Assembly: GCA_964631375.1 (NCBI GenBank) | Contig: CAZVYQ010000008.1 | Coordinates: 7,580 to 71,579 of the forward strand | DNA from: JAAYYM01 sp964631375 | Lineage (GTDB): Bacteria; Bacillota; Clostridia; Lachnospirales; Lachnospiraceae | Length of the DNA stretch: 64,000 nucleotides | Direction: 5' to 3' | Shown here: in pieces, positions 19,101-25,476 of the stretch | How the letters are laid out: each line of letters begins with the position of its first letter | Numbering within the stretch: the stretch's first letter is position 1 | The notes under the pieces: model-generated | Database searches by the model: none | What the model was told of the DNA's origin: nothing | What the model saw: the letters and a program-made list of their open reading frames with translations, nothing else | Made by a program: the position numbers and the translations under genes

Positions 19101-19185
19101 TGCGTTCTCCTCCCTTGTCTGCCAGTGCCGGTTTCTGGGGATTTTCTTCAGCATTCTTAAAAATCATCTCAACCAAATTACGCAT
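10192..19185 (-). CDS. Three-module nonribosomal peptide synthetase with terminal thioester reductase
   Basis: A 2997-aa assembly line, A1-T1-C1-A2-T2-C2-A3-T3-R. Adenylation: A1 about 1-475 (TSGSTGKPKG near 140), A2 about 1005-1490 (near 1149), A3 about 2010-2500 (near 2159), each with the closing NGK/NYK lysine. Carrier serines: S517 (MGGNS), S1528 (divergent AGLTS) and S2546 (MGGTS). Condensation: intact HHMVFDG at 692-698 and HHIISDG at 1701-1707. Reductase: TGATGFLG at 2639-2646 and Y2797/K2801 of the YxxxK pair, which releases the product as an NAD(P)H-reduced aldehyde. A1 has Val at 182 where alpha-amino-acid-activating domains have Asp, so its substrate may lack an alpha-amino group; A2 and A3 keep Asp (1194, 2209). 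Start ATG 19185 follows GGAGG. It resembles gut-clostridial NRPSs that make peptide aldehydes/pyrazinones. Confidence 0.95.
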   Translation of the reverse strand: MRNLVEMIFKNAEENPQKPALADKGGERIITYGELKKLSCRYAAFYHIQGLSRNDIIIIAGDRSFEYIAAELGAWIAGCAVAPINANYPQERIDLIKEDCNSPLIMTEALLQKAAAGEPVEDRSCEILIREKDIAFLIYTSGSTGKPKGVYCDYETLSVRSVMMTEELSDDIVLSVVPFYFVAVLENLFAPLCLGNTVHIASTDLMKDIGAIENYIYDHKITRTFLSPQMLRLFHNKSDSLRVVDTGSERVTGFEKGSYLVVNAYGMSETLGPMVRYAAQDGYRDHFPIGTALDGFKVYLLDENLQPVGAGEEGEIVISGAIASGYFNRAEETERTFLKNPFETDARYARMCKTGDIGRLDEQGNLIYVSRKDWMVKINGQRVEPGEIEYLLRKKAEIENAVVKAFTGVSGQTYLCAYYTIKAGCCADTDQLRSYLSAHLASYMIPSFFVPLDVLPINQNGKIDRLALKEPDASTFHKAYQAPTTENEEKLCAAFEEVLQCGRVGIDDDFFAMGGNSINVLMLIAECQIEGLTPTAIFLGKTPAEIAKKIRTSLTDLYAECSEHQEYYTLTDSQMGVYLECDANPDSTMYNIPLVYRASRTDQLNLSNLQSAVQSAIARHPSLSVSLTKVDDMPVMKRDGFPIRVTVTEMDETKATKYLSTFIHPFDLMQEPLCRAEILVTRDNVYLLFDIHHMVFDGTSSTVLIDDVVRGYTELPLEAESITMFQQSEYEKKLELSEEYQKAEEFFEEKLSGIDTDSNLIPDIIIKKEQITGGRTYYTNLLEETPRETIAAYLRSNAVTENTLFLSAFAYTLAKFSNQEDVLFCTVNNGRHDTRLNRTVGMLVRTLPIHLTIKEENTSAAFLQTTQQYFMETMEHDICSFSKLANQYGIQSDIMFVYQDEMMGDFSVGDTLFRIQDTAIDPQANLTVMVFRHHDSYRMSIEYRTELYSESLIESFAGVMDVILQGMLHNNSLKDMKLLRNSVYQQLEGYNRTETKIDLTRTIINQFREQVEKTPDHIAVVYQDVRLTYRELDERTERIGQYIASLGIGPENVVAILVKRGENMPVCAIGALKSGAGYQPLDATYPPERLQFMISDSDAGLLIADEDLLHLLPDYQGKVLLTKDIETLPNGQQKLPEATPENLFIMLYTSGSTGVPKGCMLENRNITCFIEWYKKYNQITEDSVVAQYASFGFDACMMDMYPTLTSGARLVIIGEDIRLNLVELDQYFEQEQVTIAFMTTQVGRFMAENMKNRSMRYLAVGGEKLVPVEKKGDFTFSNVYGPTETTILTTACPITEDYTDVPIGRALDNFKLYVVDAQGRMLPPGMPGELWISGPQVSRGYLNRPEQTEKAYTSNPFTDQENYERVYHTGDIVRYMCDGNLQFIGRRDAQVKIRGFRIELSEVEGVVREYPGIKDATVAAFDDPSGGKYIAAYVVSDEKVDVQALNEFILERKPPYIVPAVTMQLDKIPLNQNYKVNKRALPIPERVVEEMIAPENEMQQKIFDFAAKAIGNDQFGITTDLYYAGLTSIGAIKLNGWLSDEFDRVIKNSDLKAHNTIRSLEEFLLQGAEKETFEASADYPLTQTQMGIFVECAAHPDTTIYNIPILLKLSDHIDADRFVQAVQAAVNAHPYVKMRLMMNDDGDIRARRLDADESFEVIRIDAGHLDEVKDQLVEPFHILGGSLIRAKLIQAEQLYFFIEMHHIISDGTSLQIFLNDISKAYQGETLEIERFTGFENALSEEKARKGEVYQQAKAYYTGLFDGCDAECMPISDIREKLSAQTDQITTFGEAVCADDVKKFCVSHGLTMNAFFTTAFGILISKFCRKDDAIFTTIYNGRSDSRLQNTVSMLVKTYPVICSVADGEQSPIALINGIKQQLMNSMTNDIYSFAEIRRAFDIRADIMFAYQGDEFGFDTLCGENCEMLDLKLDQTKAPVNVNVFLVHGKIKYFCEYAANLYSKAFMEGFLAAFEQIIHELMMKSRIRDISIMSESAKEKIASFNDNEAEVNPMLPSQLFEKQAAAQPDKRAVTAAGRELTFGELNCLANRVAHSLIEKAAGAEVIVGLMLHRTVDVYAVREGILKSGAAFLSIEPDYPDERITYILEDSGAKFFITTGELYEARKELLDACHTQILLLEDLYQCSETSNPVVDVKPENLAYCIYTSGSTGKPKGVMIERRNLMNMLNDSENNILARDYIDNTTVFLGLAAITFDVSVIEEMMPLYHGQTVAMATEEEIHNPIALADMMLETGVDMMKCTPSFMLTIMDAPRVQEALRKLKAIIIGAEAFPKGLYEKMRGIGMEGIIFNSYGPTETTVTVTIDQLDGKNITIGRPCNNVKVLMLDRFDQILPPGAPGELTIVGKSVGRGYIGLPQMTAEKFIQFHGENAYRSGDIAYWNQDGKIEFCGRSDNQVKLRGLRVEIDEIENVMNTYPSIKRSVVLVKENPSGQYLCGYYTAVEKVDQAKLTEHLAKSLTNYMIPNVFVELQEMPMNKNGKIDKKALPEPELAAAREVGKEPVTELEKLLCEIFSKAIGIDSIGVDDDFFEMGGTSLSASKVAMKCMMEKLPVVYANIFDYATVEKLADFIEVQNGKTEAERRDEIKLEILTDNEQDNPYAKAQSMLRHNTVQYIDEIHEVPIGNVLLTGATGFLGIHVLRELLNSNCEKIYCLVRKGNLSSPTEHLKMLLMYYFDETFDAYIDRRISVLSGDITDPGLKEMLKEYHFDTVINCAACVKHFTQSDILERVNVKGVENLIDLCKSSQKRLVQISTVSVAGFGEEGVIPPDKQIHENELYFGQNLENKYAESKFRAETKVLEAVADGLQGKIVRVGNLMSRYEDGEFQINFITNGFMNRLQAYAAIGQYPVNTMDARAEFSPIDKTAQAIVRLAGTPDEFTVFHAYNCHTVHMANVLYAMKQCGIEIAPVEAAEFQNTFHMRLEDEKTNMKVSALVSYLSNDRKQFVISRDNEFTTKALYRLGFAWPLIDEDYLEKTIRALLSLGFFDE

Positions 19186-19210
19186 AATGTTCCTCCATAA
19201 TTGTCCGAAT

Positions 19211-20944
19211 TTATCTGTCAATTGTTACAATTGTTACATTGAATCCCAAAGCACGATTATAGGATAATTTACTTGCGGCTTTCTTCACAAATTCAATACC
19301 GGATATCCCGTCATCCTGCTTCGGTACTGCCTCTAACGGGTTGAAAATCTCTCCGCTGTCACGAATTTTCAAAATCAGCTTCTCCTCCAAAATGCGAAGA
19401 GAAATGTCAATATCCTGACGCCCCTTTTTATATGCATATTTTGCGGTATTCACCGTCATCTCCTCTGCTGCCGTTGCAATCCTGATTGCTTTTCTGGAAT
19501 CCACTCCGTGCTCCTCACAGAAAGTCATCAACTGTTTTGATAAACCGACCGCACTCTCTATTGTATTATCAATGGTAACATCAAAAAGCTTTTCATGATC
19601 CTCGAAACCAAGCAGTAAGAATCTACTCAGCTTTTTCTTTTTAGATATCACGGTTGCATAGAGAAGAATCAGAACCAAAGATAATATTTCTGCAATCACA
19701 AACGCTGTCCATATATACGTTGGACATACCTTTGATATCACAAAAAATAACGGAATGATGATCGCTGCTCCTTCAATCACTGTCACAACAGAAGCAGCAT
19801 TTTGATTGCCTGTAGCCTGATAAAGAGACTTTAACTGATAAATAATTGAAACAAAGAATAGGCTGATTACAAAAATACGAAATGCAGGAATCACGGCAGA
19901 CAAGGTCTCCTGATCATGTATTCCACACATATAAGCTATACTCTGAGGGTATATTTCAAAAAAAACAATTAAAATCACAGCCATCAACAGTGAGACAAAT
20001 GTAGAATTTCGAAATGCATATACAATACCCTTTCTATCCTTTTCTCCATATAGCGTTCCTGCCACCGGTAATATCGTGTTTGATGCACCCTGTGTCACGA
20101 TGTTGACAAGCGTCGTTGCATTCATACAAATTGCCATAGTCAGTACTCCGACATTACCCAGCGTTGCCAAAAGAATGGAGTTGATCACCAGTGTCCTGAA
20201 AAAGCTGCAAACATTGGTCAGAGAGGTCGGAAGACCGGTCTCTACGATCTCTCGTACGATCGTTTTGATTCGAGTAATCTTCTTCGTCAAATGAAATGCC
20301 CGCTTGGAAGAACAAAAATAGCCCAACAGAAAAACAGACCCTACCACATAGCCGGCCAGTGTTGCATAACTGGCACCCGCTATCCCCATATGGAGATATT
20401 TCATAAATATATAGTCAAAAATCAGGTTGACTACGTTAGAGACGATGGGAACAATTGCTGAAACAGACATGAAACCATCCAGTCTTGCAAAGGAAACCAT
20501 CCCGTTACTGAAAAAAAGAATCGGCATCCCCAATAACGATGGAAACAAATATGCTTCCACCAATTCTGTCAATGCTCCACCTCCGGTTAATAACGACGCA
20601 ATCTGGTGACAAAATATCATGCCAAACACCGAAGCCACAGTCTGAATCACAACACAGGACACCAATGACAAAGAATAGATTGCATCCGCGCCTTCCCGAT
20701 CCTGTCTGCCTATGTAGGTTGCGGCCATCGTACTTCCGCCATAGATGATGATACAAAATACTGCATTTGCAACAAACACAATGGGATTACACAGATTCAC
20801 CGCTGATAGCTCATCAGCACCCAAAATATTACCAACTAAAATACTGTCTACCAAAACGGCCAGATACATCGCAGCACTCATTGCAATTGTGGAAAATAAG
20901 TACTGATAATACTTCTGGCGTATCAATCTTCCATTTCTCTCCAT
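19211..20944 (-). CDS. MATE-family transporter fused to an RsbW-like ATPase domain
   Basis: A 577-aa protein. Residues 1 to about 445 are a 12-segment MATE/MOP exporter (YLAVLVDSILVGNILGADELSAVNLCNPI, GGSTMAATYIGRQDREGAD). The last ~125 residues are cytosolic and match the HATPase_c_2 / anti-sigma-factor kinase type: IRIATAAEEMTVNTAKYAYKKG as the N box and LKIRDSGEIFNPLE as the G1 box. The domain could bind ATP and phosphorylate or sequester a partner, or gate transport. The gene lies between the ligase and the NRPS (22 and 25 bases apart), so it most likely exports the peptide product. The MATE-HATPase fusion is seen in clostridial genomes, but its mechanism is not established. Confidence 0.88.
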   Translation of the reverse strand: MERNGRLIRQKYYQYLFSTIAMSAAMYLAVLVDSILVGNILGADELSAVNLCNPIVFVANAVFCIIIYGGSTMAATYIGRQDREGADAIYSLSLVSCVVIQTVASVFGMIFCHQIASLLTGGGALTELVEAYLFPSLLGMPILFFSNGMVSFARLDGFMSVSAIVPIVSNVVNLIFDYIFMKYLHMGIAGASYATLAGYVVGSVFLLGYFCSSKRAFHLTKKITRIKTIVREIVETGLPTSLTNVCSFFRTLVINSILLATLGNVGVLTMAICMNATTLVNIVTQGASNTILPVAGTLYGEKDRKGIVYAFRNSTFVSLLMAVILIVFFEIYPQSIAYMCGIHDQETLSAVIPAFRIFVISLFFVSIIYQLKSLYQATGNQNAASVVTVIEGAAIIIPLFFVISKVCPTYIWTAFVIAEILSLVLILLYATVISKKKKLSRFLLLGFEDHEKLFDVTIDNTIESAVGLSKQLMTFCEEHGVDSRKAIRIATAAEEMTVNTAKYAYKKGRQDIDISLRILEEKLILKIRDSGEIFNPLEAVPKQDDGISGIEFVKKAASKLSYNRALGFNVTIVTIDR

Positions 20945-20966
20945 CTACGCTTGCTCCTATTCACAA

Positions 20967-22322
20967 TCAGTCGATCCTGATGAATTTCTGTAGCTTACCA
21001 CCACGTTCGTTTCGTTGTGGTTCCTGATCTGAATGAATGATATGATAACCCTCACATCCTTCTCGATCCAATATTTTCTTTACTCTGCTCTCGATGTCTG
21101 CAAAAACCTTCTCCTTGTCTGCATCAGGAGCAAATACCGCCCTGATTTCCAGTGTATCTGTAGCCGTTTGTGCAATCTGAGAGATACATACCATTGGGAT
21201 TGACTCCAAATCCTTGGCAAAGTGAGTTATGAGTATAGATTTACCGCATACCTCAGTAATGCCTCCGCTTCTCCCTTGTATCTCCATTTGAGCAAACGAA
21301 TTGTCACATTGATTGCTGTGTCTATGTATTTTCACTTGATCATTCATATAGTAACGAATCACCGGCTGAACATAATTGGTGAGATCCGTAATCAATATAC
21401 CTTCAGACCACACATCCTCGTCTGTTATAGGCATTCGATTCTCATCTACTGGTTCAATGATCACCCAGTCTTCATTGACATGAAGGTGTCCATTTGAACA
21501 GGACATAGCCGCCTCGCCGCCCTCCGTGCTACAGTAATTATTAATCACCGGGCAATGAAAGGTCTCTGTGAATAAATTAAACATATCCTCTGTCAGTGCT
21601 TCTGCTGAACAGGCAATTGCTCTCAAATCTAAATGAATATTTCCCTTCCTTTGTTCTACTGCGATCGCACACATCGCTGATGGATAGCATGTGATTACAT
21701 CCGGATGAAATGCCTCTATCTGTCTTGCCAGTTCTCCGATTGGCTGTGCGGGAGAAAAAGCCTGCATATTTACTGCATATTCCCCGGCTGCCTGCTTTGC
21801 CTTTAGCAGAGAACGATAGGATGATACTTTGGGATCCGTGTAGATAATGCTTGCAATCCTATATTTACTTGGATTCATAAACTCCGGGGAAGCATTGCCT
21901 GTGAAAAGGCGGCGACTGATCATAGCGCCGTGAATGGTATTGTGATAGGAATCTCTGATCATCGGCATCGGTGACCCGCTGGTACCAGAAGTAGTCAATG
22001 CAGTATACTTTGATAAATATAGCTGATTTGCATCTGTGTTTTTTAGATAAGACATGACACCTTCATATGTAATCTCCTGATCCGTAACCCAACGCTCATA
22101 ATGCTCTGTCAGACCCTTCTTGTCTGTAGAAGGCAGATCCTCCAGCCTAAAGTTCTCAGGATCAATATCCTTATATGCCTCACGAAAATAATCAGAATGC
22201 TCCTTGACATAACCAACGATCTCTTTTAACCGTTGTTTCTGTAACTGCTGTAACGCATCCGGTTTCATTTTTTCTGCTTCTGATAACAGTTCTATTGCTT
22301 CTTGTGTTGTCAATGACTTCAT
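20967..22322 (-). CDS. PaaK-like adenylate-forming ligase of the NRPS operon
   Basis: A 451-aa ANL-superfamily enzyme of the phenylacetate-CoA ligase/coenzyme F390 synthetase type. Seen: the P-loop-like TTSGTSGSPMPMI near residue 110, NNYCSTEGGEAAM in the A5 position, ITDLTNYVQPVIRYYMNDQV near 300, and the C-terminal lysine in GGKLQKFIRID. It would activate a carboxylic acid as adenylate and pass it to CoA or a carrier protein. As first gene of the operon with MATE exporter and NRPS it could supply or load the starter acid. The start at ATG 22322 follows GGAGGG, and a consensus-like promoter lies 32-60 bases upstream. The substrate cannot be read from sequence. Confidence 0.85.
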   Translation of the reverse strand: MKSLTTQEAIELLSEAEKMKPDALQQLQKQRLKEIVGYVKEHSDYFREAYKDIDPENFRLEDLPSTDKKGLTEHYERWVTDQEITYEGVMSYLKNTDANQLYLSKYTALTTSGTSGSPMPMIRDSYHNTIHGAMISRRLFTGNASPEFMNPSKYRIASIIYTDPKVSSYRSLLKAKQAAGEYAVNMQAFSPAQPIGELARQIEAFHPDVITCYPSAMCAIAVEQRKGNIHLDLRAIACSAEALTEDMFNLFTETFHCPVINNYCSTEGGEAAMSCSNGHLHVNEDWVIIEPVDENRMPITDEDVWSEGILITDLTNYVQPVIRYYMNDQVKIHRHSNQCDNSFAQMEIQGRSGGITEVCGKSILITHFAKDLESIPMVCISQIAQTATDTLEIRAVFAPDADKEKVFADIESRVKKILDREGCEGYHIIHSDQEPQRNERGGKLQKFIRID

Positions 22323-22353
22323 CCAGTATCCCTCCATTGTGGCATTATTTTTT

Positions 22354-22382
22354 ATTGTATCATACTGTAAAATGAACAGCAA
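22354..22382 (-). promoter_or_regulatory. Promoter of the ligase-MATE-NRPS operon
   Basis: TTGCTG (22377-22382), 17-bp spacer, TACAAT (22354-22359) on the minus strand, about 32 bases before the ligase start. No promoter-like gap occurs further down the three genes, which supports one operon of about 12 kb. Confidence 0.6.
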
Positions 22383-22404
22383 TCAAACAATTAGATGTCA
22401 TTCC

Positions 22405-22659
22405 TTATAATTCACGTAAAATAAGTTCTGTAATCCCCGGATTGCTTCCTCCCTGTATACGGAGCACCTTGGGATGTCTCCCATGATCATACTCATCCTC
22501 AATCATATCCCTGATTCCGGTACCACCATGATAACCATGTATCAGACGGAGTCTGTATATTCCTCCATTTGCTTGTTTTAACTGACTGTCTATCTTTATT
22601 TTTGCCTGGTATACATTCATTCCATGCAGATCCAGTTCAATAATTCCCGCATTCATCAC
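22405..22659 (-). CDS. Stand-alone Smr domain protein
   Basis: An 84-aa protein consisting only of a Smr (MutS2 C-terminal) domain: IIELDLHGMNVYQAKIKID near residue 7 with the LDxHG motif, RLRLIHGYHGGTGIRDMI around 40 with the HGxGxG-like loop, and a C-terminal GGSNPGITELIL. Smr domains are nicking or RNA-cleaving modules found fused to MutS2 or alone. Because the MutS2-like gene at 7961-9883 lacks this domain, this free Smr protein may act with it in trans. It is preceded 48 bases upstream by the EFR1 gene on the same strand. Confidence 0.85.
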   Translation of the reverse strand: MMNAGIIELDLHGMNVYQAKIKIDSQLKQANGGIYRLRLIHGYHGGTGIRDMIEDEYDHGRHPKVLRIQGGSNPGITELILREL

Positions 22660-22707
22660 TTTCTTCGTCCCCTCCTATACTGTCCCAGTGAAATTTCAGT
22701 TGTCCGC

Positions 22708-23490
22708 TTAATGAAGTTCTTTCCTATACTCCGGATGAAAATATCTTCTCCTGTTTTTTGTGATTCCCAGATAGTTGATGGCTTTTCGTGGACAGACATT
22801 GATACAGGCAGAGCATTGTACACAGCCACTGCCCCATCTCCATGCCGGCACTTGATGGTCTTTTCCCTGTTTCATGTGAACGACCTTCATCGGACAGGCT
22901 TTCTCACACATTCCACATCCCACACACTGTTCATTTGCACGAAATAGTGGGAACAGTTTTCCCATCTGAAACAACATATAGACAAAATAACTTCTCCAGA
23001 CTGAGAATTTGACTCGCTGGTAGTTTACCTTTTTCGCAGTTACATCCTGAATAATCGGATGGATTTTTTCTTTTAAAGAAGACAGTTTCTGATGCTCTGT
23101 CTCCGGTGTATCGAGTTCATGACCTATCACATAATTATTGGGCATAATCACTGCATAGTCACCCTGTAATGAAAGTCCGATTTTCTTCAATGCAGACTTG
23201 ACATGCTCCACAGCACCTTCCCACTCATCTCCACAGGTTAAGATCGAATAGACATACACATCCTTGCTATGATTCAGCTGCAGCTTTTTAATAAAGCGTT
23301 TCACCAAAGTCGGTGGTGCCCACGCATGGATCGGGTAGACGATTCCGATTCGTTCTCCCTCCTCCAATGTATAGCTAAATCTCTTTTCTCTCCAGGCATT
23401 AGCAATATTGATCAGTTTCTCATTCGTTGCTGCTGCAACCTCCTTTGCGACACTATAAGTATTGCCTGTTCCGGTAAAATAAAATATCAT
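22708..23490 (-). CDS. EFR1-type flavodoxin-ferredoxin protein
   Basis: A 260-aa electron carrier. The N-terminal flavodoxin-like part has the FMN phosphate loop FTGTGNTYSVAKE at residues 5-17 and YPIHAWAPPTLVKRFI. The C-terminal part has two 4Fe-4S motifs, CVGCGMCEKACP and CVQCSACINVCP, about residues 190-235. This EFR1 architecture is typical of gut Clostridia and shuttles low-potential electrons to unknown partners. The gene starts 28 bases after the TetR-type regulator in the same operon, so it is probably its regulatory target. A second family member is at 63036-63794. Confidence 0.92.
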   Translation of the reverse strand: MIFYFTGTGNTYSVAKEVAAATNEKLINIANAWREKRFSYTLEEGERIGIVYPIHAWAPPTLVKRFIKKLQLNHSKDVYVYSILTCGDEWEGAVEHVKSALKKIGLSLQGDYAVIMPNNYVIGHELDTPETEHQKLSSLKEKIHPIIQDVTAKKVNYQRVKFSVWRSYFVYMLFQMGKLFPLFRANEQCVGCGMCEKACPMKVVHMKQGKDHQVPAWRWGSGCVQCSACINVCPRKAINYLGITKNRRRYFHPEYRKELH

Positions 23491-23518
23491 ACATAACTCC
23501 TTTCCTGCATAGCATTGA

Positions 23519-24124
23519 TTAAAATATATTGATTCTCGTATCTAAAACATTCGCCGTTAATCTACCCCAATCGCCATCATATTGAAAATTCCTCATATTC
23601 GCCATAGCTGCCAATCCATGTACGACAGACCACATCGTAATCAGATTCTTCTGATCATGTTCCTTAGGCATCTGACAACTCCTCATCATCTTCAGGGCAT
23701 ATTTTCTAAATATCTGAAACGGTTCAAAATCACTGAAAATATCTACTTGATTCATCTGAAATGAGCAATTCCCACTGCTAAAGATAAATGAAAAATAATG
23801 AGGATGTTTTGCAAAAAAATCCACATACCTTTCTCCCATTAATACAATACAGTTGTCCTCGGTTGACTTCGTAACAGCACTTAACAAGGCCTCTGAAAAC
23901 CTGTCTGTTACATATTCAGTCATCGCACCAATCAGAGCTTCTACATTGTCATAATGATTGTAGCATGCTGTGGGAGTCACGCCGATTCGCTTTGCCACCT
24001 TTCGCAGCGAAAAGTTGCCTGCTCCCTCCTCATATATCAGCTTTAATCCCTGTTCAATCAATTCTGTCTGTAAATTACCATGGTGATACGCTCTCTCTTC
24101 CACCTGCTCAGTCCCTTCAATCAT
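23519..24124 (-). CDS. TetR/AcrR-family transcriptional regulator
   Basis: A 201-aa repressor-type protein. The N-terminal HTH is at about residues 15-65 (FSLRKVAKRIGVTPTACYNHYDNVEALIGAM), and the C-terminal ligand-binding part is of the WHG type (ERYVDFFAKHPHYFSFIF, MWSVVHGLAAMANM). Its promoter is a perfect TTGACA-17-TATAAT, covered by two 24-bp palindromes that are its likely operators, so autorepression is expected. It is cotranscribed with an EFR1 flavodoxin-ferredoxin. The inducing ligand is unknown. Confidence 0.92.
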   Translation of the reverse strand: MIEGTEQVEERAYHHGNLQTELIEQGLKLIYEEGAGNFSLRKVAKRIGVTPTACYNHYDNVEALIGAMTEYVTDRFSEALLSAVTKSTEDNCIVLMGERYVDFFAKHPHYFSFIFSSGNCSFQMNQVDIFSDFEPFQIFRKYALKMMRSCQMPKEHDQKNLITMWSVVHGLAAMANMRNFQYDGDWGRLTANVLDTRINIF

Positions 24125-24131
24125 AAAACCT

Positions 24132-24192
24132 CAATGTTTACATATGTTAACATTGAGGATTATAACACCAATGTTAACGTGTGTCAACATTG
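24132..24192 (-). promoter_or_regulatory. TetR-EFR1 promoter with two palindromic operators
   Basis: On the minus strand TTGACA (24182-24187), 17-bp spacer, TATAAT (24159-24164), a perfect consensus promoter. Two 24-bp palindromes, CAATGTT...AACATTG, lie at 24132-24155 (over the start site) and 24169-24192 (over the -35), 37 bp apart centre to centre. Both share the pattern CAATGTTnAC-nnnn-GTnAACATTG. They are the only such sites noticed in the window. Confidence 0.85.
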
Positions 24193-24215
24193 ATTGAAAA
24201 CAAAATTATATTTGA

Positions 24216-24710
24216 TTATTTTGTGCAAAGACAGTTCCATGCCAAAATCAGCCTGTCTAATGACCACGCAGCATTGGCAGGACTGGTCGAAGGCAAAACA
24301 ACCGCCTCAATCGATGTTTGTTTCTGTAATAATTTCTGATACAGATTCCCTGCTGTCTTTCCATTTACATAGATTCGCTGGATCTGCGTCTGTTGGAGTA
24401 GCCATGGAATATCAGTCGCCACGGCATTTCTGATGCTACTGTCACTGGAGCCAATAATATCACAACGATCAATTACATCCCATACCGCAATGTGATGTGC
24501 TATAAGCATCTGTCTCTTGTCAGCAATCGTCTGTGGCACATCACATTTAAGCAGTGCTGCCATCACCCTCCAAAATCGATTCTGTGGATGTCCATAATAG
24601 AAATTTTGCTCTCTGGATTTCACAGAAGGAAAACTCCCAAGGATCAATATCCGTGATGTTTCATCATAAACAGGCCCAAATAAATGCTCAATATGCTGAT
24701 ATTCTCCCAT
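24216..24710 (-). CDS. DNA-deoxyinosine glycosylase (uracil-DNA glycosylase superfamily)
   Basis: A 164-aa base-excision enzyme of the UDG superfamily that removes deaminated adenine (hypoxanthine) or related bases. Diagnostic stretches are LILGSFPSVKSREQNFYYGHPQNRFW (residues 21-47, motif 1), VWDVIDRCDIIGSSD, IYVNGKTA and the closing LPSTSPANAAW that inserts at the lesion. The length is usual for the clostridial group. It stands apart from its neighbours with about 76 bases to the upstream gene. Cleavage specificity is known for the group, not shown here. Confidence 0.88.
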   Translation of the reverse strand: MGEYQHIEHLFGPVYDETSRILILGSFPSVKSREQNFYYGHPQNRFWRVMAALLKCDVPQTIADKRQMLIAHHIAVWDVIDRCDIIGSSDSSIRNAVATDIPWLLQQTQIQRIYVNGKTAGNLYQKLLQKQTSIEAVVLPSTSPANAAWSLDRLILAWNCLCTK

Positions 24711-24786
24711 AATCTAGTTTGACCACCTTAAAAGTTATTACTACTTAATTATGACTTAAACAATAGTCTTATACAAAAACTCTGTT

Positions 24787-25398
24787 TTAATGTAATATTT
24801 CTAAGATAAAATCACATACCTTATCCCCACGTCCGAGGGTCTTGGTTCTACCCCAACGAAGCTTTGGATGCATATGACCATATGAAATATCATCAGAATT
24901 GCAGAAAGCAGTCGTAAGATCCGGACAACCATATTTCTTACAATTCTCAAAATAAGGACAGGAAGTCATATCAATATGACATCTTGATTTGTCCTGAGAC
25001 TGAATCGACATCCGAAATCCTGAATCAACACCATATGTATTACAGATGATCTTGGACATTATGCCCGGAATCAACTGATATACTCCAGGAATTTTCGCAA
25101 TGACTCTGATGATCCTACCTACATCCTCAGCATATCTTACAAAATAATCAGCAATCAGATGATAGGCAACAGACTGATCCTGAGTTTCCTCAAGTATCGC
25201 CTTATAAAATGCAATTGCCGGATAAATCTTATCTCTGGTATGCATTTGAACCTTGTGACTCTCATTCGGATTCTCCCTACAGATTCTCTTATACTCTGTA
25301 GCCGCCTGATGAATGATATTATCCGCCCTATCAGGGTAATCTCTTTTTATGATCTTACACAGATCCTTGATCAATCTTTGCTTATATTCCTGACTCAT
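24787..25398 (-). CDS. L-2-amino-thiazoline-4-carboxylic acid hydrolase-like protein
   Basis: A 203-aa protein resembling the ATC-hydrolase family (PF14196-type). The C-terminal half holds CHIDMTSCPYFENCKKYGCPDLTTAFCNSDDISYGHMHPKLRWGRTKTLGRGDKVCDF, with several conserved cysteines and the typical F-C-x-x-D...L-x-x-G-x-x-x-C-D-F ending. In Pseudomonas the named enzyme opens a thiazoline ring in cysteine formation; clostridial homologues mostly have unknown substrates. The start was set at ATG 25398, downstream of AAAGGGATG; a longer frame to 25458 has no ribosome binding site and runs into a terminator-like hairpin. Confidence 0.75.
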   Translation of the reverse strand: MSQEYKQRLIKDLCKIIKRDYPDRADNIIHQAATEYKRICRENPNESHKVQMHTRDKIYPAIAFYKAILEETQDQSVAYHLIADYFVRYAEDVGRIIRVIAKIPGVYQLIPGIMSKIICNTYGVDSGFRMSIQSQDKSRCHIDMTSCPYFENCKKYGCPDLTTAFCNSDDISYGHMHPKLRWGRTKTLGRGDKVCDFILEILH

Positions 25399-25433
25399 CC
25401 AAATCACATCCCTTTCTATATTCAAACTCTTAT

Positions 25434-25476
25434 AAAAAATAACCGCCCCTTCTGCCATAGGTTGCGGTTATTTTTT
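25434..25476. terminator. Bidirectional terminator hairpin, same stem as at the toxin locus
   Basis: A perfect 13-bp stem, AAAAAATAACCGC with GCGGTTATTTTTT, and a 17-nt loop. The stem core is identical to the one behind the holin-like toxin at 6966-7009. No toxin reading frame survives next to it, so it may be the remains of a second toxin-antitoxin locus or a shared terminator type. Confidence 0.75.

Noticed and set aside
10192..22322. Siderophore or polyketide cluster
   Set aside because: No ketosynthase, heterocyclisation or isochorismate genes and no iron-type transporter are present; a reductase-terminated peptide is the better fit.
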